DNA of 64,000 bases from Prodigiosinella confusarubida (GTDB lineage: Bacteria; Pseudomonadota; Gammaproteobacteria; Enterobacterales; Enterobacteriaceae): positions 3,844,001-3,908,000 of the forward strand of contig NZ_CP025085.1 of the NCBI RefSeq assembly GCF_002847015.1, written 5' to 3'. A model generated the notes under the pieces. The model was not told the DNA's origin, did no database searches, and was given only the letters and a program-made list of their open reading frames with translations. Positions 46,148 to 56,076 of this stretch are shown here, one piece after another. Position numbers and translations under genes: made by a program. How positions within the stretch are numbered: position 1 is the stretch's first letter; every line of letters starts with the position of its first letter.

Positions 46148-46453
46148 GCGGTAGTACCCTCACAATTCACTTGGATTATATACCCGTCATCTTTCAAGTT
46201 ACCGAGGCATTGGCTACGCTCGGTTACCCGGCCCACATCCGGACCTCATCCTTAAATTTATTGGCTTATGTGTTCAACGTCATTTTCATCACTTATTGAT
46301 ACCATCTATTCTTTACTGTCAGTTCTTAACAATACGCCCTTCAGCAAGCCATTGCGTTATAAAAACCGTAGACGATAAGTCAGCCTTTCGGTGTGATCTA
46401 ACTAAAGATGCCTGAAAAAATAATGAATTGATTATCGGCATTATTGGATCTGA
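46148..46453. other. Intergenic region upstream of cbpA
   Basis: It holds the cbpA promoter side and a dispersed-repeat fragment at 46178-46250. No gene is recognised. Confidence 0.5.
46178..46250. repeat. Dispersed intergenic repeat, fragment
   Basis: TATACCCGTCATCTTTCAAG followed by TTACCGAGGCATTGGCTACG is one end of the same repeat family. The other end is not recognisable. Confidence 0.55.
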
Positions 46454-47020
46454 TTAAATCAGCATATCTTTCAGCACCGCGAACAGTTTGTCGAAACGCG
46501 TATAGCCGTCTCGTTCAAGAAAATGGCCGCTATCTGGCACGCCGTAAAGATCGGCATCAAGCTGCTGGCTGAGCGCCAGGCTGAGTTCAGGGGGGACAAT
46601 ATCGTCATTGAGAGAAAGAATGACCGCCCGACGCAGGATCTGTGTTTTCAGTTGCGTCATATTGAGGGGTTGTGCGGTAAATTCATCCAGACCAGGCAGT
46701 ATCGGTAATGATGAGAGAAATCCGGCGGCCAGCACCGCCCCACCCACTTTTACACTGGCAGGTTTACTTTGCAGGTAGCGTAGCAATGTCACGCATCCCA
46801 GACTGTGACCGACAAAGAAGGTCTGCTCGTCCAATGTTTTCACATTTTCTGTAATGTGTTTCTGCCAGGCAGCATTGTCTGGGTCAGTAGAATTCGGCAT
46901 CGCTAATATAGAGACGTCCGTCCCTAGCGAGTGTAACTGATCCGTTAGCCAGCCAAACCAATGACTGGTGGGCGTTGCGGTATAACCATGAATAACATAA
47001 ACGTGCTTTTTATCGTTCAT
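46454..47020 (-). CDS. RBBP9/YdeN-family serine hydrolase
   Basis: 188 residues, a small alpha/beta-hydrolase. It has VYVIHGYTATPTSHW at the N-terminus, the nucleophile elbow FFVGHSLGCVTLL near residue 75, SLNDDIVPPELS with the acid and DSGHFLERDGY with the His. The substrate is unknown. The start at 47020 suits the family; an extension to 47035 is possible. It follows the ddp operon on the same strand with a 100-bp gap, so it could be read with it. Confidence 0.88.
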   Translation of the reverse strand: MNDKKHVYVIHGYTATPTSHWFGWLTDQLHSLGTDVSILAMPNSTDPDNAAWQKHITENVKTLDEQTFFVGHSLGCVTLLRYLQSKPASVKVGGAVLAAGFLSSLPILPGLDEFTAQPLNMTQLKTQILRRAVILSLNDDIVPPELSLALSQQLDADLYGVPDSGHFLERDGYTRFDKLFAVLKDMLI

Positions 47021-47120
47021 CGATACATCCTGCAAAAAGTTAGGGAAGAACTAAAGGGTCACCGTCACGGCTAATCCTATGGTCTTCCCTATTTTCATAT
47101 CCAGTATCTTTTTATTTTTT

Positions 47121-48062
47121 TTATAACCGATGGCAACGCACCGCGATACCAGAGGCCGTCGGTAGTAGATCCTGCGGTTTCTGGCAGCGTTCATCCGCGT
47201 AAGGACAGCGCTCACGGAAAAAACAGCCCTGTGGCAGATCACGATTGCTGGGCAATTCGCCCTTACGGTCAGTCTGCCCGTCATCGAGAGAACGACCCGC
47301 CTGTGGAACGGAGTCCAGTAGCAAGCGGGTATAAGGATGTTGCGGTGCGCCAAGCACCTGTTGTGTCGGGCCGAGTTCGACGATTTGCCCAAGATACATC
47401 ACGGCTACGCGATCACTCATGTGCCGAATCACCGAGACATTATGGGAAATCAGCACAAAGGTGAGATTGCGCTGTTGCTGTAACTCCACCAGCAGATTCA
47501 GGATCTGCGCCTGCACGGAGATATCCAGCGCCGACGTGGGCTCATCCAGCACAATGATATCCGGCTCCGACGATAATGCCCGCGCAATGGAAATACGCTG
47601 ACGCTGACCGCCGGAAAACTCATGCGGCAATCTGTCGAGATACTCTTGCCGAATGCCGACTTGCGCGGCAAGCTCTGCTGCCAGCGCCCGCCGTTCGGCC
47701 ACACTGTTATGTTTTTGCACATAAACCGGTTCGGTAATAATACGCCAGACAGGCAGGCGTGAGTCGAGAGAGGATTGCGGGTCCTGAAACACCATCTGCA
47801 TACCTGAGCCGAACCAGGAACCGTCCTGCCGGGCGCGAACCAACTGGCCGCTGCTTGGTGACTGTAACCCCATCAGCAATTGCGCCAACGTACTTTTACC
47901 ACAGCCGGATTCACCCACAATGCCCAGCGTCTCGCCACGCAGGATGTCCAGGTCCAGACCGTTAAGCGCATGGACAAACGTCTTGGGTTTTCCCAGCCAG
48001 TTATAACCGACCGGAAAGTGTACCCGCACATTCCGTAATTCCATCAAGGATTCACTGATCAT
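47121..48062 (-). CDS. ddpF: D-Ala-D-Ala ABC transporter ATPase DdpF
   Basis: 313 residues, an OppF/DppF-type ATPase: Walker A GESGCGKS near 52, signature FSGGQRQRISIARAL, Walker B DIIVLDEP and the H-loop VLISHN. The C-terminal extension has HPYTRLLLDSVPQ and four Cys in an FRERCPYADERC-like cluster, common in this family. It overlaps ddpD by 4 bp. It is the last gene of the ddp operon. Confidence 0.88.
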   Translation of the reverse strand: MISESLMELRNVRVHFPVGYNWLGKPKTFVHALNGLDLDILRGETLGIVGESGCGKSTLAQLLMGLQSPSSGQLVRARQDGSWFGSGMQMVFQDPQSSLDSRLPVWRIITEPVYVQKHNSVAERRALAAELAAQVGIRQEYLDRLPHEFSGGQRQRISIARALSSEPDIIVLDEPTSALDISVQAQILNLLVELQQQRNLTFVLISHNVSVIRHMSDRVAVMYLGQIVELGPTQQVLGAPQHPYTRLLLDSVPQAGRSLDDGQTDRKGELPSNRDLPQGCFFRERCPYADERCQKPQDLLPTASGIAVRCHRL

Positions 48063-49084
48063 GACGTCGGCTCCTTCTTCGCCTGTTGTGGATGCCAGCA
48101 GGCAACCTGTTGGTGACCATTATCGTTCAGCGCCATAAGTGACGGGGAGACACTGCATTGCGCATCGACATGCTGGCAGCGACCACAGAAACTACAGCCC
48201 GGCGGCAAATCTGCCAGATTGGGCACCGTACCGGGAATGGCCTTCAGCATGCTGCGTGGCGCTGCATTTTCTGGCGCGGCCTGTAACAAACCGATCGAAT
48301 AAGGGTGTGCGGGATGGCCGATGACCTCATCGGTAGTACCACTTTCAATCACCTGCCCGGCATACATCACATACACCCGGTCGCAAAGCTGTGACACCAC
48401 GGCCATATCATGAGTGATAAACAACACCGCCGTGCCACTGGCTTGCGCTTTTTGCTGTAGCAGGCGCAGCACCTGGCGCTGTACCGTTACATCCAGCGCG
48501 GTAGTAGGTTCGTCGGCAATAATCAATTCCGGTTCACAGGAAAATGCCATGGCAATCAGCACCCGCTGGCGCATACCGCCGGAGAGTTCAAACGGATAGC
48601 GGTTCATCACCTGCTCGGCATCCGCTATCTGCATCTCCCTGAGTAAACCGATGGCCTTAACCCTTGCCTGCTGATAGCTCAGTGCCTGATGCAGACAAAT
48701 CACCTCACACATCTGACGGCCAATTTTGCGTGTCGGGTTCAGCGCGTTCATCGGCTCCTGAAAGATCATCGCTACCCGGGCGCCACGCAGAGTGCGCATC
48801 TGTTTTTCGCTGGCGTTCACCACGTCTACACCCAGCATACGCAGTTGCCCCCCGGTAATGCTAAAACCCTCTGGTGGCAACAATCTCATCGCCATCATGG
48901 CCGTTACAGATTTGCCCGAACCGGATTCCCCCACCACGCCGACGATTTCACCGGCGTTCACGGTCAACGACACCTGATTCAGCGCGTTCACCTGCCCACC
49001 GTACACCGGAAAAACCAGTTGCAGCCGGTCAATTTCCAGTATCGGCGCAGACGCATCAGGAGGTATTACTGTGGCAGTATTCAT
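48059..49084 (-). CDS. ddpD: D-Ala-D-Ala ABC transporter ATPase DdpD
   Basis: 341 residues, an OppD/DppD-type ATPase: Walker A GESGSGKS near 55, [27 protein letters not shown] and the C-terminal [12 protein letters not shown] cluster. It has an N-terminal extension of about 12 residues before the first strand. It pairs with DdpF to drive the permeases encoded 2 bp upstream. Confidence 0.88.
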   Translation of the reverse strand: MNTATVIPPDASAPILEIDRLQLVFPVYGGQVNALNQVSLTVNAGEIVGVVGESGSGKSVTAMMAMRLLPPEGFSITGGQLRMLGVDVVNASEKQMRTLRGARVAMIFQEPMNALNPTRKIGRQMCEVICLHQALSYQQARVKAIGLLREMQIADAEQVMNRYPFELSGGMRQRVLIAMAFSCEPELIIADEPTTALDVTVQRQVLRLLQQKAQASGTAVLFITHDMAVVSQLCDRVYVMYAGQVIESGTTDEVIGHPAHPYSIGLLQAAPENAAPRSMLKAIPGTVPNLADLPPGCSFCGRCQHVDAQCSVSPSLMALNDNGHQQVACWHPQQAKKEPTS

Positions 49085-49086
49085 GG

Positions 49087-50013
49087 CTAGCGCCCTCTCC
49101 CTTTCGGGTCCAGCAGGTCACGCAGACCATCGCCGAACAGATTAAAACCGGTAGCGGTAATCAAAATAGCCATACCCGGAAATGCCGAATACCACCACTG
49201 ATCGAGAATATAATTACGCCCATTCGCCACCATCGCCCCCCACTCGGCGGTCGGTTGCTGTGCCCCCAACCCGATGAACCCCAGTGTGGCGGCCATCAGG
49301 ATCGAGGTGCCGATATCCAGTGAAGCCTGCACCACCAACGGTGGCAGTACATTGCGCAACACATGCCAGGTAATGAGGTGCCAACGCGACGCGCCAAAAG
49401 TCCGGGTAGCCTGCATATACGCCTGATGACGCAGCATTAGCGTTTGCCCACGGGCCAGACGCACATAGAAGGGAATACGCACCACGGCAATCGCCAGCAT
49501 GGCATTGAATAGACTCGGTCCGAGGGCCGCTGCCAACGCCATGGTCAGCACCAGCGACGGTACCGACAGCATGATGTCCATACCACGCATAATCAGCGCA
49601 TCCGCCATGCCGCCAATCACCCCGGAAAAACAACCGAGCAGTGAGCCAACCGTCCCAGCCAGTATCACCACCGCCAGACCGGCAGTGACCGACTGCTGGC
49701 TACCTATCAATACGCGGCTGAACAGATCACGTCCGACTTCGTCGGTACCGAACCAGTGCACGGCAGACGGTGCCTGCAAACGGGCGGCCAGGTCGATAGC
49801 ATTAGGATCGAACGGCACCAGCCACGGTGAAAACACCATCAGCAACAGCACCATCAACATAATGGCCGCGCCGATCAGCGTCAGCGGGCTACGGCTTAGC
49901 AAGTAAAAGGTTTTGCGCATACCGGCAAAGCGCGAGCGCGATGTCACCGCGGTGGCGGTCACCGCACCACAACTCTCGTTCATGACAGGTTCAATCATAG
50001 ACATCCGGTTCAC
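49087..50013 (-). CDS. ddpC: D-Ala-D-Ala ABC transporter permease DdpC
   Basis: 308 residues of the DppC family with LTLIGAAIMLMVLLLMVFSP near the N-terminus, FGTDEVGRDLFSRVL and the EAA loop YMQATRTFGASRWHLITWHV. About six membrane segments are visible. The start overlaps the ddpB stop by 4 bp. Confidence 0.88.
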   Translation of the reverse strand: MNRMSMIEPVMNESCGAVTATAVTSRSRFAGMRKTFYLLSRSPLTLIGAAIMLMVLLLMVFSPWLVPFDPNAIDLAARLQAPSAVHWFGTDEVGRDLFSRVLIGSQQSVTAGLAVVILAGTVGSLLGCFSGVIGGMADALIMRGMDIMLSVPSLVLTMALAAALGPSLFNAMLAIAVVRIPFYVRLARGQTLMLRHQAYMQATRTFGASRWHLITWHVLRNVLPPLVVQASLDIGTSILMAATLGFIGLGAQQPTAEWGAMVANGRNYILDQWWYSAFPGMAILITATGFNLFGDGLRDLLDPKGRGR

Positions 50014-51032
50014 CCCTCTCGTCCGATACGCGGATCAATCCACACATAGAGCAAATCCACCAACAGGTTGACGATCACATAGGCGAACGACACCACCACC
50101 GCAAACCCCATCACGGCTGGGAAATCCAGCGCCTGAATCGAATTCACCACGTAAGCCCCCATACCAGGCCAGGCAAAAACAGTTTCGGTCAACACCGCAC
50201 CATAAAGTAAATCACCGAGTGCCAGCCCAAGCACAGTTACCGAAGGAATCAGTGCATTAGGCAATGCATGACGCAGGATCACCCGCCAATGAGACAACCC
50301 ATTGGCCCGAGCGGTACGGATATAGTCTTCTCCCATCTGTTCCAGCATCGCCGAACGGATTTGTCGGGCGACAATACCCATATGGACAAACGCTAACGTC
50401 AACGCTGGCATGGCAAGATGCCGCAGACTGTTCCACAGGACAGCGCTATTGCCGGTCAGCAATGCATCGATTACGTAAAACCCGGTGATATGCGTAGGCG
50501 GATCGAGCCAATCGTCCAGCCGGCCGCCACCCGGCAACAGGTCTAGATGGCCATAGAACAGAATGATCACACCCAGCCCCAGCCAAAACGCCGGAGTTGA
50601 GATGCCAAGCACCGACAGAAAGCGCACGAGGTGATCAAGAAACTTATTACGATAAACCGCTGACAACACCCCCAGCGGTACGCCAAGCAAGATGGCAATC
50701 AACAGTGCACTCAGCGCCAATTCCAGCGTCGCCGGGAAGAAAGCGCGCAAGTCTTCCAACACCGGCCTGCCGGTACGAATTGAGACACCCAGATTGCCGT
50801 GCATCAGATCATACACATAGTGATAAAACTGCACATAAAGCGGCTTATCCAGCCCCAGTTGCTGACGAATATGCTGCACAATCGCATCACTTGCATGGTT
50901 GCCTGCCAGCAGTCTTGCCGGATCACCGGGGATCAAGTGCGAGATGATAAAGGTGATGACACACACACCTAACACCACCAGTGCCAGTCCCCAGCAACGT
51001 TGGCGAATAATGGTCCAGAAAGTCATAAACAT
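50010..51032 (-). CDS. ddpB: D-Ala-D-Ala ABC transporter permease DdpB
   Basis: 340 residues of the DppB family: LVVLGVCVITFIISHLIPGD at the N-terminus, the EAA loop GEDYIRTARANGLSHWRVIL, and the WIDPRIGREG tail. A gap of 188 bp with a dispersed-repeat copy separates it from ddpA, so some transcription may start or stop there. Confidence 0.88.
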   Translation of the reverse strand: MFMTFWTIIRQRCWGLALVVLGVCVITFIISHLIPGDPARLLAGNHASDAIVQHIRQQLGLDKPLYVQFYHYVYDLMHGNLGVSIRTGRPVLEDLRAFFPATLELALSALLIAILLGVPLGVLSAVYRNKFLDHLVRFLSVLGISTPAFWLGLGVIILFYGHLDLLPGGGRLDDWLDPPTHITGFYVIDALLTGNSAVLWNSLRHLAMPALTLAFVHMGIVARQIRSAMLEQMGEDYIRTARANGLSHWRVILRHALPNALIPSVTVLGLALGDLLYGAVLTETVFAWPGMGAYVVNSIQALDFPAVMGFAVVVSFAYVIVNLLVDLLYVWIDPRIGREG

Positions 51033-51058
51033 CCCCTGACCGGCTCACAACACAATTT

Positions 51059-51170
51059 ACCGTTTATCTTTCAAGCGGCAGTGGTACCCAAACCTCAGTC
51101 ACTGAGTTGACTCAGCGCCTGGGTTCTGTTGGATTACCACCTTCTGTACCTTGAAATCTATCGGGTATAA
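51059..51170. repeat. Dispersed intergenic repeat inside the ddp operon
   Basis: It starts TACCGTTTATCTTTCAAG and ends CTTGAAATCTATCGGGTATA, matching the family ends. It lies between ddpA and ddpB and can fold into a stem, so it may reduce readthrough so that binding protein exceeds permease. Confidence 0.6.
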
Positions 51171-51220
51171 ATGCTGTTCGCCGGGTATAAACCGTCACTA
51201 CACAGAGCGTTACCGCGCGG

Positions 51221-52828
51221 CTACTTCTTGCTCATTTGACCCACGTTAAACACCTGCTCCAACATCGGGTTGAACACAAAACCCTGCACCTGCTTATTCA
51301 TCGCCACCTGATAGTTCTTCTGGAACAGATACACATAGGCCGCATCGTTGATGACGATTTTCTCTGCCTGCTGGTAGTAGTCCGTACGCTGTTTTTGATC
51401 CGAGACCAATACGGCCTTTTTCAGCAACGCGTCCACCGCGGGATTACTGTAGAAAGATCGGTTTCCCGGCAAGCCTTTTTTATCCGACTCGAACCAGTAG
51501 TTCATGTACATATACGGGTCGGCGAAATCTGGGCTCCAGTTACCGATAGAGATGTCATAATCCCCTTTACCGATACGGTCGCGCATAGTGGCATTGGCCA
51601 GTTTTTCCAGCTTCACATGAATGCCGACGGAAGCCAGTGTGGCCTGCATGGAAAGCGCGATGGATTCCCAGTTCGGATCGTTATCCGAATAGAGGAAGTC
51701 CAGCGTCTGGCTGTGATCTTTCACGTTGGACAGTGCAGCTTTGGCCTTGGCCAGATTCAGGCTGTACTGCATTGCCGTAGCATCAAAGCCCCACATACCG
51801 TCGGGGATCGGGCCACGCATTTGTTTGGCGTTGCCACCTAGAATCCCTTTCACCATGCCCTGATAGTCCGTCGCCCAGGAGATGGCACGGCGGTAATCGA
51901 CATTATTCAGCGGCGCTTTGGCGTTGTTGAGATACAAATATGTCACACGCAGCGCCGGGAACTCGTCTACTGCCACTTTGCCTTCTTTTTTCAATGCCGC
52001 GAGTTGATCGACAGGCAGCGAATCCGCAATATCGATATCGCCACGGGAAAGCTGCAAACGGCGGGAAGCACTTTCACCGATGATCTTCACCGTAACGCGT
52101 TTAAAGGCCGGCTTGGGGCCGTGATAATAGGTGTTTGGCACCATGACCAACTGCTGCCCTTTTTGCCAGCGCGCCAGCATGTACGGACCGGACCCCGCAG
52201 TGTGGGTGGACAGCCAGGCTCTGCCCTGATCGTCAGGATGTGCTTTGGCGATAGCCGGGTTCACAATACTTGCGCCGTCGTTTGCCAGTGTATAAAGGAA
52301 CGGGGCAAAGGGCGTTTTTAGTGTGAAACGCACCGTCATCGGATCAACGACCGTCACCTGCATATCTTTTGGAAACGCTTCCGATGGACCTTGCCCTATC
52401 TGCATCAGACGATCGAACGACCACTTCACGGCAGCCGCGTTTACTTCGCTGCCATCATCAAACTTTTCTCCCGGCTTGAGTTTGAACGTCCAGACCAGTT
52501 GGTCGTCTGATGCTGTCCAACTGGCGGCCAGTTCACCTTCTACCTGCGTCGAGCCTTTACCGTTTTCAGTTTTGTACTGTACCAATCGCTGATACGCCGG
52601 ATAGGTTACCGTCCAGTCGTTGTTATCGATGGTGACGGCCGGGTCGAGTGTTTGCGGGTCGGCTGCCTTGCCAATTACCAACATATCCTTGGGTACTGCC
52701 GCCTCAGCCGGTAACACAGCGCCAGCCATGGCGAGCATGATGGTTCCGGCTACAACGCAGCGGGTAAACAGAGGGTGAAGTGGTGGTGTTGTGCTGGTTA
52801 TAGCGGTTATTACTGTCGTTATTCTCAT
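51221..52828 (-). CDS. ddpA: D-Ala-D-Ala/dipeptide-binding periplasmic protein DdpA
   Basis: 535 residues, SBP_bac_5 family. A long N-terminus ends in a signal peptide with likely cleavage after AEA (VLPAEA-AVPKDM). The mature part has GKAADPQTLDPAVTIDNNDW, FKLKPGEKFDDGSEVNAAAV, GSGPYMLARWQKGQ and RAISWATDYQGMV. It captures the dipeptide for the DdpBCDF transporter. The gap to ddpX is 69 bp. Confidence 0.88.
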   Translation of the reverse strand: MRITTVITAITSTTPPLHPLFTRCVVAGTIMLAMAGAVLPAEAAVPKDMLVIGKAADPQTLDPAVTIDNNDWTVTYPAYQRLVQYKTENGKGSTQVEGELAASWTASDDQLVWTFKLKPGEKFDDGSEVNAAAVKWSFDRLMQIGQGPSEAFPKDMQVTVVDPMTVRFTLKTPFAPFLYTLANDGASIVNPAIAKAHPDDQGRAWLSTHTAGSGPYMLARWQKGQQLVMVPNTYYHGPKPAFKRVTVKIIGESASRRLQLSRGDIDIADSLPVDQLAALKKEGKVAVDEFPALRVTYLYLNNAKAPLNNVDYRRAISWATDYQGMVKGILGGNAKQMRGPIPDGMWGFDATAMQYSLNLAKAKAALSNVKDHSQTLDFLYSDNDPNWESIALSMQATLASVGIHVKLEKLANATMRDRIGKGDYDISIGNWSPDFADPYMYMNYWFESDKKGLPGNRSFYSNPAVDALLKKAVLVSDQKQRTDYYQQAEKIVINDAAYVYLFQKNYQVAMNKQVQGFVFNPMLEQVFNVGQMSKK

Positions 52829-52897
52829 GGCAAACTCCTGAAGCAGATAAAAGTTATCGACTGGTGTTGTGATAAAGCCTAAGGACGAACAAGACTG

Positions 52898-53488
52898 TCA
52901 CTGGGCCGATATCGGCGGATAACAGCCGAAACGGTCAGTTAACAGCGGGTACGACACCGCGTCTGGCAGTTCGAAATGCCACCATTCGCTGGTAATCCCC
53001 CGATATCCTCCGGCTACCATCACCGCATTGAGCAACAGGCGGTTACGCTGAATCTGCGGGGGGAAATCAGGGTAAAACGGGTGAGAACGTTCGTGCATTT
53101 CATCAAAATCAGCCCCCATATCGAGCGCCTCACCCTGTTCGTTCAACAAGGTGAGATCGATTGCCACCCCACGGCTGTGATGGGAACCACGACGAATATC
53201 CACCACATATTCCGGGTTGGGGAATGCCGTCCACAGGCAGGCCTGTGCCTGCTGCGGGCGATAAGCATCAAAAATTTTCAGACCGAAACCGGCCAACTTT
53301 GCCACTGCGGCACTGCGTACCAGAGCCTTAGCCGCATCAGGATGCAGGAGACAGTGATGCTCCCGGTAGATAGGCTGACCGGTCAGGTTATCGGCGGTGG
53401 CGTATTTCAGGTCGATGACCGCATCCGGCAGTAGTTCGGCGATATCCACCAGCACCACGTTGTCATCGTTAATCAAACCGTTTTGCAT
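52898..53488 (-). CDS. ddpX: D-alanyl-D-alanine dipeptidase DdpX (VanX family)
   Basis: 196 residues from the ATG at 53488. The zinc and catalytic motifs of VanX enzymes are present: DAYRPQQAQ, SHHSRGVAIDLTL (SxHxxGxAxD), and EWWHFEL with Glu and His. It cleaves D-Ala-D-Ala to D-alanine for use as carbon and nitrogen source in non-glycopeptide bacteria. In-frame starts at 53509 and 53512 would add MMREGNAV; the GAGGG site lies inside that extension and favours 53488. No signal peptide, so it is cytoplasmic. Confidence 0.92.
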   Translation of the reverse strand: MQNGLINDDNVVLVDIAELLPDAVIDLKYATADNLTGQPIYREHHCLLHPDAAKALVRSAAVAKLAGFGLKIFDAYRPQQAQACLWTAFPNPEYVVDIRRGSHHSRGVAIDLTLLNEQGEALDMGADFDEMHERSHPFYPDFPPQIQRNRLLLNAVMVAGGYRGITSEWWHFELPDAVSYPLLTDRFGCYPPISAQ

Positions 53489-53547
53489 CACGGCATTTCC
53501 CTCTCTCATCATCAAAATCGTGCAATACAGTCGCAGTCCACTCAGCG

Positions 53548-54423
53548 TCAGGATTCGAACTGACCGAACTGTTTTTGCAGCTGACGGTTATCCGCCAGTC
53601 GTTGCTCTATCTCCGTACCACCAAGCTCCAACACTGCCGAAATCAGCAAGTTAAACAGACAACTGAGTGGTGCCAACGAATCCCAAAACTGCCCCGTATC
53701 GGTCTTCACTTGCAACAAATCGACGGGGTAGTCACGCGCCCAGGGGCAGTAAATGTCGGTAATTAATGCCACATTCAGGCCGCGTTCACCGGCTACCTGA
53801 CAATATTTCTGGGCTACCACTGAATAGGCGCGAGTATCGGTCACCACCAAATACGGCGAAGCAAATTCCGAATTCAGCGATTCCACATAGGTGCCGGAAA
53901 GCCCGTCGGCGAAATAGACTTTGGGGCGCAAATACTCCAGATGGCTGTAAAAGGCATTAGCGATCCCGCGGGTGGACTGAATACCCAGAATAAACACCGC
54001 CTCTGCCTGGGCCAGTCGGCGGCTGATGCGGGCGAAGCTCTCGCTCTGCGCTAGTTGATAGACATGGTTGATGGCCTCCAGTTCTAGCGTTAACGCCTGC
54101 TGCAACTTTTGCGGTTGCGGTTGCTGTCGACGTTCCTGATAGGCACCAAGACGATCCGTCACCAGCCATGGCTGATAGAGGCCACCGCTGTTTTGCTGAC
54201 GCAGTGTGCGTTTGAAGTCATCCAGATTGCGGTAGCCGAGACTGCGCAGATAACGCCCCACCGAAATGCCGCTGGTGGCCGCACTGCGGGCAATACTGTC
54301 TGCTGTTTCAAACGGCACCTGTGCCAGATTCGCCAGCAGGTATCCGGCAATGCGTTTGCCTGTCGGCGTCTGTACCGCAAACGAGGCTTCTATCTGCGCA
54401 ATGACATCCTGGTTATCACTCAT
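53548..54423 (-). CDS. MurR/RpiR-family regulator
   Basis: 291 residues with an N-terminal HTH_6 domain (TADSIARSAATSGISVGRYL, then RSLGYRNLDDFKRTLRQQ) and a C-terminal SIS domain (FILGIQSTRGIANAFYSHLE, LVVTDTRAYSVVAQKY). SIS domains bind sugar phosphates or cell-wall derived ligands. It is upstream of ddpX on the same strand and likely controls the operon. The start at 54423 follows AAGGG; the frame also opens at 54426 and 54444. Confidence 0.88.
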   Translation of the reverse strand: MSDNQDVIAQIEASFAVQTPTGKRIAGYLLANLAQVPFETADSIARSAATSGISVGRYLRSLGYRNLDDFKRTLRQQNSGGLYQPWLVTDRLGAYQERRQQPQPQKLQQALTLELEAINHVYQLAQSESFARISRRLAQAEAVFILGIQSTRGIANAFYSHLEYLRPKVYFADGLSGTYVESLNSEFASPYLVVTDTRAYSVVAQKYCQVAGERGLNVALITDIYCPWARDYPVDLLQVKTDTGQFWDSLAPLSCLFNLLISAVLELGGTEIEQRLADNRQLQKQFGQFES

Positions 54424-54462
54424 CATCGGCCCTTTGTTATTCATCCATCATACTTATGACAT

Positions 54463-54480
54463 TTGTTATAAAAGTAACAA
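54463..54480. promoter_or_regulatory. Inverted repeat in the rpiR-ddp promoter region
   Basis: TTGTTA-TAAAAG-TAACAA is a perfect inverted repeat with a 6-bp spacer, 40 bp upstream of the regulator start. It is a good candidate for autoregulation by the RpiR-family protein. Confidence 0.5.
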
Positions 54481-54645
54481 TGCATGGATTATGCCAATAC
54501 TGAAATAAACGTGGTTTTTTCATGACAAGCAGTGTGCGACAAGGAGTTAGCAGGAATACGCTAAAATGAAGGGATAACAAGAGAGAGGGAAACAAGTCAC
54601 CATTGCACAACAAACAGGCAACCTGGTGAAGCTATGGTGCAATCA

Positions 54646-55428
54646 CTATAAAGCGACGCTTGCCGAACGCCGCATGACGCCGGTCAGCAAAACCGTGACA
54701 ACCACTGACGCCATAAAAGCCAGAATAAACGTCGCCAGCACCCCAGCCCAGAGTATCAGTTCCCGGATTACCACATAGAACAGGATGACTCCCGTTGCAC
54801 TGACTGCGTTACCACGCACCACGGCGGCCATGTCTCCTCTTCCCCCTTGAATGTGGGCAAATAGCGTCAACGGCCAGGCAATAACGGGGACAGGAGCAAG
54901 CATGCCACTTATCTGGGGGCCGAGCAGGTGCGCAGAGGAGGTAATCGCAAACAGCAACGCTGTTGCCGTAAGCATACGCAAAGGAATATCCCAGTATGGT
55001 ACTGCCGGTTCTTTTACTGCCCGCTCACCACGGTCAGTTAACCGCAGGATGATGATAATCGCCACGACACTGACAATAATCGCGCCTTCCGTTGACGTTA
55101 AGAATAGAAACAGTGTGGAGATCATCCCAAAGAAACAGATAGCACTGACACCAGCCACCAGGATGGAAAAGAACCGGGTCAGGATGAAATAGAAAAGATA
55201 GGTGAGTAATACCGCACTCAGTCCGGATAACGCTGCGCCAGCCGCTTCGGCAGCAAAATGCGGCCCTTGTTCGATCGCCAGAAAGACAGCCACCGGGCCA
55301 GATGTCAGCGGCATACCGGAGAGTATACCGCCGACGAAACTACCCCACTTCCGGACAGCCAGAGAAACGACAAGCATCAGAATCGGCGTGACAAGCAATT
55401 TAATGGTAAATATGTCCAAGTATGCCAC
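54646..55428 (-). CDS. Integral membrane protein of unknown function
   Basis: 260 residues with about eight hydrophobic segments (LLVTPILMLVVSLAV, SGLSAVLLTYLFYFILT, FSILVAGVSAICFFGM, GAIIVSVVAIIIILRL, MLTATALLFAITSSAHL, VPVIAWPLTLFAHI, AVSATGVILFYVVI, GVLATFILAFMASVVVTVLL). No transporter signature is recognised. It stands alone between ddp and the chloro-amino-acid island. Confidence 0.8.
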   Translation of the reverse strand: MAYLDIFTIKLLVTPILMLVVSLAVRKWGSFVGGILSGMPLTSGPVAVFLAIEQGPHFAAEAAGAALSGLSAVLLTYLFYFILTRFFSILVAGVSAICFFGMISTLFLFLTSTEGAIIVSVVAIIIILRLTDRGERAVKEPAVPYWDIPLRMLTATALLFAITSSAHLLGPQISGMLAPVPVIAWPLTLFAHIQGGRGDMAAVVRGNAVSATGVILFYVVIRELILWAGVLATFILAFMASVVVTVLLTGVMRRSASVAL

Positions 55429-56076
55429 CGCCTTTATTAACGACCAGGTTAACCATCGATGAACTGAACAATGCAGTTCCTTTCCCTAAAAAATGACATT
55501 TAATTAAATAAATTCAAAAAGATATAAACCAACGTCATCGCTGACCGCCCGGTGATAGACAATCAACAATATGCAAGCGACTGCTCTCTCTGCAACCGCG
55601 CTGAAACAGTCAAATTGAACCGGTTATCTGTTTCGGTATATTGGCCTGTCTCTCATCACTGGGCAATAGTCCATTTATCCCCATCATCGTTTAAACCGCA
55701 AGCACGCTAACGCCCCCATGCCGGCTGCCATCTTCCTGCATCTTGAAGCCTATTGGATATAACACATCAGATTTCTCTGTATTTATCACTTGATCGTTCT
55801 AAACCACACGCTAACCGATGGTTAGCAATCTACAGAGAGGCCTCATGTTTAGACGCAGATTCAAGTGTTCTTAATAAGAAACAATAAGTAAAAATATTCG
55901 CATTGGTTAGGTTAAAAAAATCAACAAAAATAAATCAAAAACCACTAACTAAATGTAATTTATACATATTTAATTAAATCATTGTGTTGATTTGTTAAGT
56001 TAAAATTAACATATAAAAAATATTTGTTCGTTTTAATTTTTAATTGTATGTTTATTAAGAACGAAAGGAGGACAAC
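55429..56076. other. AT-rich leader upstream of the chloro-amino-acid operon
   Basis: No gene is recognised. The part 55870-56060 is extremely AT-rich and is the likely promoter region. A dispersed-repeat fragment lies at 55732-55762. Confidence 0.5.
55732..55762. repeat. Fragment of dispersed intergenic repeat
   Basis: TTCCTGCATCTTGAAGCC followed by TATTGGATATAAC matches one end of the family. Confidence 0.45.
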
